NCBI GenBank assembly: GCA_001556995.1
Contig: LSKF01000002.1
Location: forward strand, 1-64,000
Direction of reading: 5' to 3'
DNA: 64,000 bases
DNA from: Erythrobacteraceae bacterium CCH12-C2
GTDB lineage: Bacteria > Pseudomonadota > Alphaproteobacteria > Sphingomonadales > Sphingomonadaceae
The position numbers were made by a program, and so were the translations under genes. The notes under the pieces were generated by a model. That model searched no databases. It had not been told where the DNA came from and saw only the letters and a program-made list of their open reading frames with translations. Positions 61,264 through 64,000 of the stretch are shown here, piece by piece (positions within the stretch are counted from its first letter, which is position 1; each line of letters opens with the position of its first letter).

Positions 61264-61845
61264 TTACTGAGGCTTGTCGTCGCGGCCCTGCGGCACAGTA
61301 AAGGTGCCGGTGACCCGGCCCGGCCGCGCCCCGGTTGAATTGCCGCCGCCGCCTGCGGCGCTGCCATCGACACTCGCAAGCCCGCTTTCGAGATCAATCA
61401 CCAGGCGCCCGCCGTTCAATGTGTCACTGGCGCGGCGCAGGCTCACATTGCCGGCCATGGTGATGATCCGGCGGTTGAAATCATAAACCGCATTGTCCCC
61501 GCTCGCGCGCTCATTGCCGCGGGTCACCACCACGCCGCCGGTCGCGGTGATACGCTGGATGCTGAGCTTGTCGGTGTCGTCGTAATTCAATAGCGTGCGC
61601 GCCGAACGCAGCGTCAGCCCGGCCTGTTCGATCACCACATCGCCCGACAGGATGACGCGGTTCTCGCGGTCTTGCAGCTCGATCCGATCAGCATCGAAGG
61701 TCACAGGGGCGCGCGAATTGTGCGCAGCGATGGTCTGGGCATGGGCGTGCATCCCGCCAACCAGGGCTGCGGTGAGCGCGAACCCGCCGATCCCCCAACC
61801 AAGGGCGATGCGTGACAGGGTGGTGCGGGGAGAATTGGGACTCAT
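61264..61845 (-). CDS. lptA: lipopolysaccharide transport periplasmic protein LptA
   Basis: A 193-residue OstA-like protein with a signal peptide ending HAHA (about residue 36) and the beta-jellyroll repeats VTFDADRIELQDRENRVILSGDVVIEQ, LTLRSARTLLNYDD, and GDNAVYDFNRRIITMAGNVSL. It forms the periplasmic bridge for lipopolysaccharide. The start overlaps the lptC stop by an ATGA (61842-61845). Confidence 0.93.
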   Translation of the reverse strand: MSPNSPRTTLSRIALGWGIGGFALTAALVGGMHAHAQTIAAHNSRAPVTFDADRIELQDRENRVILSGDVVIEQAGLTLRSARTLLNYDDTDKLSIQRITATGGVVVTRGNERASGDNAVYDFNRRIITMAGNVSLRRASDTLNGGRLVIDLESGLASVDGSAAGGGGNSTGARPGRVTGTFTVPQGRDDKPQ

Positions 61846-62513
61846 TGCGGCATCCTCAGCTGACCGGGGACCATGGAAAGGCGGGCATTGCCTTTCAGCA
61901 CCAGCGTGCGGGTGGCAAGATCGGCGCGCAGGGTATCGGCGGAGAAGGTGCCCGCCGGGACTTCGCCCGACACGCCCTCATCCCCGCGCATCACCCGCGC
62001 CTTGAGATCAAGCGAGACCCCGCGCGCCACCATCGCGTAGCCATCGCTGGCGGCAAGCCGCAAGGGACCATCGACCGTTACTGACTCGGCATCGATATCG
62101 TAAGCCCCGCCCGCAGCACTCAGCCGGGCCGGGCCTTCTGCGAGCAGCAGCTGCGCCACCAATTCGCGCATCCGCACCACACCTTCGACGCTGGAAGCCT
62201 GCACCGCCTCGCCTGCCAGCAGCGAGAACGGGCGGCCCTGATTGTCGCGCCCGCGATACATCGCATTGTCGACCCGCAGCCGCTCATCGATCAGCGCGAC
62301 CTTGTTGCGATCGAGCAGAAAGCTCACCTCGCCGCGCGGCGAGAGCGGCGAAATCACCATCATTGCGGCTACCACGCCGATGGCCATCGGCAAGGCGCGG
62401 GCGAGGAAGCCGATCAACCGGTCATGCGATCCGCCGGGCGCTGCAAACCGCTGGCGGCGGCTGCGCAGCGCGCGCGCTTCGGACGTTTCGATGCTCGGTT
62501 CGATGAGGGCCAT
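61842..62513 (-). CDS. lptC: LPS export protein LptC
   Basis: A 223-residue protein with an N-terminal polar segment, one membrane helix (about 44-63, ALPMAIGVVAAMMVISPLS) and an LptC-type periplasmic beta domain (VALIDERLRVDNAMYRGRDNQG, GVSLDLKARVMRGDEGVSGEVPAGTF). It is translationally coupled to lptA. The ATG at 62513 is the natural start; the upstream frame is shared with the neighbouring gene. Confidence 0.9.
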   Translation of the reverse strand: MALIEPSIETSEARALRSRRQRFAAPGGSHDRLIGFLARALPMAIGVVAAMMVISPLSPRGEVSFLLDRNKVALIDERLRVDNAMYRGRDNQGRPFSLLAGEAVQASSVEGVVRMRELVAQLLLAEGPARLSAAGGAYDIDAESVTVDGPLRLAASDGYAMVARGVSLDLKARVMRGDEGVSGEVPAGTFSADTLRADLATRTLVLKGNARLSMVPGQLRMPQ

Positions 62514-62538
62514 GGTGCAACCGCTAACGCGCGCGTCC

Positions 62539-63159
62539 TTACATGTGGCTGAAGATATCGCTTTCGGCCCAGCCAGCGATATCGAGCAGCGCGCGGGTGG
62601 GGAGGAAGTCGAAACAGGCCTGCGCAAGCGCCGTGCGCCCTTCGCGTTCGAGCCGCGCGGTCAGCTCATCGCGCAACCGGTGGAGATAGCGCACATCGCT
62701 CGCGGCGTAATCGCGCTGCGCTTCGGAGAGGACCGGCCCGCCCCAGTCCGAGCTTTGCTGCTGCTTGGAGATACTCTCGCCCAGCAGTTCCTCGACGAGG
62801 TTCTTGAGGCCGTGGCGGTCGGTATAGGTGCGGGTCAGCTTGCTGGCGATCTTCGTGCAGAACACCGGGCCTGCCATAACGCCCAGATAGTGGTGGATCG
62901 CCGCGAGATCAAAGCGCGCGAAGTGGTAGATCTTGACCCGATTGGGGTCACCCAACACCGCCTTCAAGTTCGGCGCGTCGTAAGCGCTGCCGGGGCCAAA
63001 GCGCACCAGATGTTCGGTGCCGCTGCCATCGGACAGTTGCACCACGCACAGCCGGTCGCGGGTGGTGACGAGGCCCATGGTCTCGGTATCGACCGCAATC
63101 GCGCTGTCGCCCGCAAGCACGCCGGGGGGGAGGTCTTCTTCGTGAAAATGCACTGTCAT
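62539..63159 (-). CDS. RNase D-like 3'-5' exonuclease, single domain
   Basis: A 206-residue DEDDy exonuclease. AVDTETMGL holds the first Asp and Glu, IYHFARFDLAAI the second Asp, and YAASDVRYLHRL the Tyr/Asp pair. It lacks the HRDC domains of full RNase D, as is usual for this short alphaproteobacterial group. It trims 3' ends of structured RNAs. The ATG at 63159 is used; the frame continues to 63300 without support. It lies 26 bases upstream of lptC. Confidence 0.88.
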   Translation of the reverse strand: MTVHFHEEDLPPGVLAGDSAIAVDTETMGLVTTRDRLCVVQLSDGSGTEHLVRFGPGSAYDAPNLKAVLGDPNRVKIYHFARFDLAAIHHYLGVMAGPVFCTKIASKLTRTYTDRHGLKNLVEELLGESISKQQQSSDWGGPVLSEAQRDYAASDVRYLHRLRDELTARLEREGRTALAQACFDFLPTRALLDIAGWAESDIFSHM

Positions 63160-63239
63160 GGCGCCCGCCCTACGCCGATTGGGGAAAGAGGGAAAGCGCA
63201 GAGTAGCGCCCGCGCGGTGGGCGTGTAGGTTCGCGCGCC

Positions 63240-63938
63240 ATGGGACACGAAACCATCCCCGAAAGCTGGCGGGCTGTGCTGGAAACAGTGCTGGCCACAC
63301 CCGAGGCGCGGCGCTTGGGCGGGTGGCTCAAGGCTGAGGAAGCGGCGGGCAAGCTGGTCTATCCGCCGCAGGGGACACGGCTGGCGGCGCTGGCGCTGAC
63401 CCCGCTCGATCAGGTGCGCTGCGTGATCCTGGGGCAGGATCCCTACCACGGTGCGGGGCAGGCGCATGGGCTGGCTTTCTCGGTGCAGGACGGCGTGCGC
63501 CCGCCGCCCTCGCTGGTCAATATCTTCAAGGAGCTGGAGAGTGACCTCGGCCTGCCGCGCCCGCAGACCGGCGATCTGTCGCGCTGGGCGCAGCAGGGCG
63601 TGCTGCTGCTCAACAACACGCTGACGGTTGAGGCTGGGCAGGCGGGCAGCCATGCGGGGCGCGGGTGGGATGCCGTCACCGATGCCTGCGTTGCTGCGGT
63701 GGCTGCGCAGGCGGAGCCGACCGTATTCATCCTGTGGGGTAGCCACGCGCGCAAGAAGGCGAGCCGCGTGCCGGCGCTGGCCCGCGCGCTCCAACACGCG
63801 GGCCATCATTTAGTGCTGACCTCGGCGCACCCCAGCCCGCTTTCGGCCCATAACGGCTTCTTCGGCTCAAGGCCGTTCAGCCAGACCAATATTTTCCTTG
63901 AAAGCCACGGGCGCGGGGCGATCGATTGGCGTTTGTGA
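63240..63938 (+). CDS. ung: uracil-DNA glycosylase
   Basis: A 232-residue family 1 enzyme. GQDPYHGAGQAHGLAFSV contains the catalytic Asp67 water-activating loop; PPPSLVNIFKELESDLG, GVLLLNNTLTVE and the DNA-intercalation motif HPSPLSAHNGFFG complete the set. It removes uracil from DNA in base excision repair. It is divergent from the RNase D-like gene with an 80-base gap. Confidence 0.97.
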   Translation: MGHETIPESWRAVLETVLATPEARRLGGWLKAEEAAGKLVYPPQGTRLAALALTPLDQVRCVILGQDPYHGAGQAHGLAFSVQDGVRPPPSLVNIFKELESDLGLPRPQTGDLSRWAQQGVLLLNNTLTVEAGQAGSHAGRGWDAVTDACVAAVAAQAEPTVFILWGSHARKKASRVPALARALQHAGHHLVLTSAHPSPLSAHNGFFGSRPFSQTNIFLESHGRGAIDWRL

Positions 63939-63956
63939 TAGCAGGTGCCCCCGCGC

Positions 63957-64000
63957 TCACTCCGTCCCCAGTCTGCTGACCCGGTAATCCGCCAGCGACA
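63957..64000 (-). CDS. C-terminal end of a gene running out of the window
   Basis: The reverse strand reads ...SLADYRVSRLGTE and then TGA (63957-63959). Codon use looks coding. Only 13 residues are visible, so no function can be given. Confidence 0.35.
   Translation of the reverse strand, partial: SLADYRVSRLGTE

Noticed and set aside
1..64000. CRISPR array
   Set aside because: No regularly spaced direct repeats were seen, and no cas-like genes are present.

Overview
The window looks like chromosomal DNA of a high-GC alphaproteobacterium, most likely a sphingomonad of the Erythrobacter/Porphyrobacter type. This is inferred from codon usage and from the gene content: mmcB, a PAS_5-like protein, a LytTR two-component pair, the leuS-lptE-holA run, phbB and a TonB-dependent catabolic locus. 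No rRNA gene is present to settle the taxonomy.

Region 1 (1-19123) is a mobile island, probably an integrative and mobilisable element, that ends in a tRNA-Leu(CAG) gene. It starts outside the window. Its cargo includes rmuC and a lower-GC restriction-modification operon with two D12-class adenine methyltransferases and a DUF3883-type nuclease. Its backbone holds two 3'-5' exonuclease-like genes, two unknown genes, a MobA/MobL relaxase, a TraD-like accessory gene, two unknown genes, a ParB/KorB-like protein and a large serine recombinase. The recombinase reading frame ends inside the antisense strand of the tRNA. No type IV secretion genes are visible.

Region 2 (19157-19897) is a scar holding the decayed ATPase end of a peptidase-type ABC exporter.

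Region 3 (19898-40281) is the most interesting part: a catabolic locus with three type I sulfatases, two metallo-beta-lactamase hydrolases of the RNase Z/AtsA type, two haloalkane-dehalogenase-like hydrolases, a Baeyer-Villiger monooxygenase, two EF-hand proteins, small membrane proteins, a TonB-dependent receptor, an MFS permease and a TetR regulator. Almost every transcription unit here is preceded by the inverted repeat TAAT-N7-ATTA: ten exact copies and one with a single mismatch. One copy lies directly before the tetR start, so the locus looks like one TetR regulon. The enzyme set suggests uptake and stripping of a sulfated, possibly halogenated, hydrophobic compound, followed by oxidation. 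The substrate is not known from sequence.

Region 4 (40929-64000) is ordinary core chromosome: tRNA-Arg(CCG), mmcB, a fatty-acid hydroxylase, a DUF2141 protein, a PAS protein, two zinc proteases around a DsbA-like protein, a LytS/LytTR pair, nadC, an RNase T2 that appears to use a CTG start, a glyoxalase-fold protein, phbB, leuS-lptE-holA, an exopolysaccharide sugar transferase, lptC-lptA, an RNase D-like exonuclease and ung. Large stop-free frames antisense to real genes are common in this GC-rich DNA and were not annotated.
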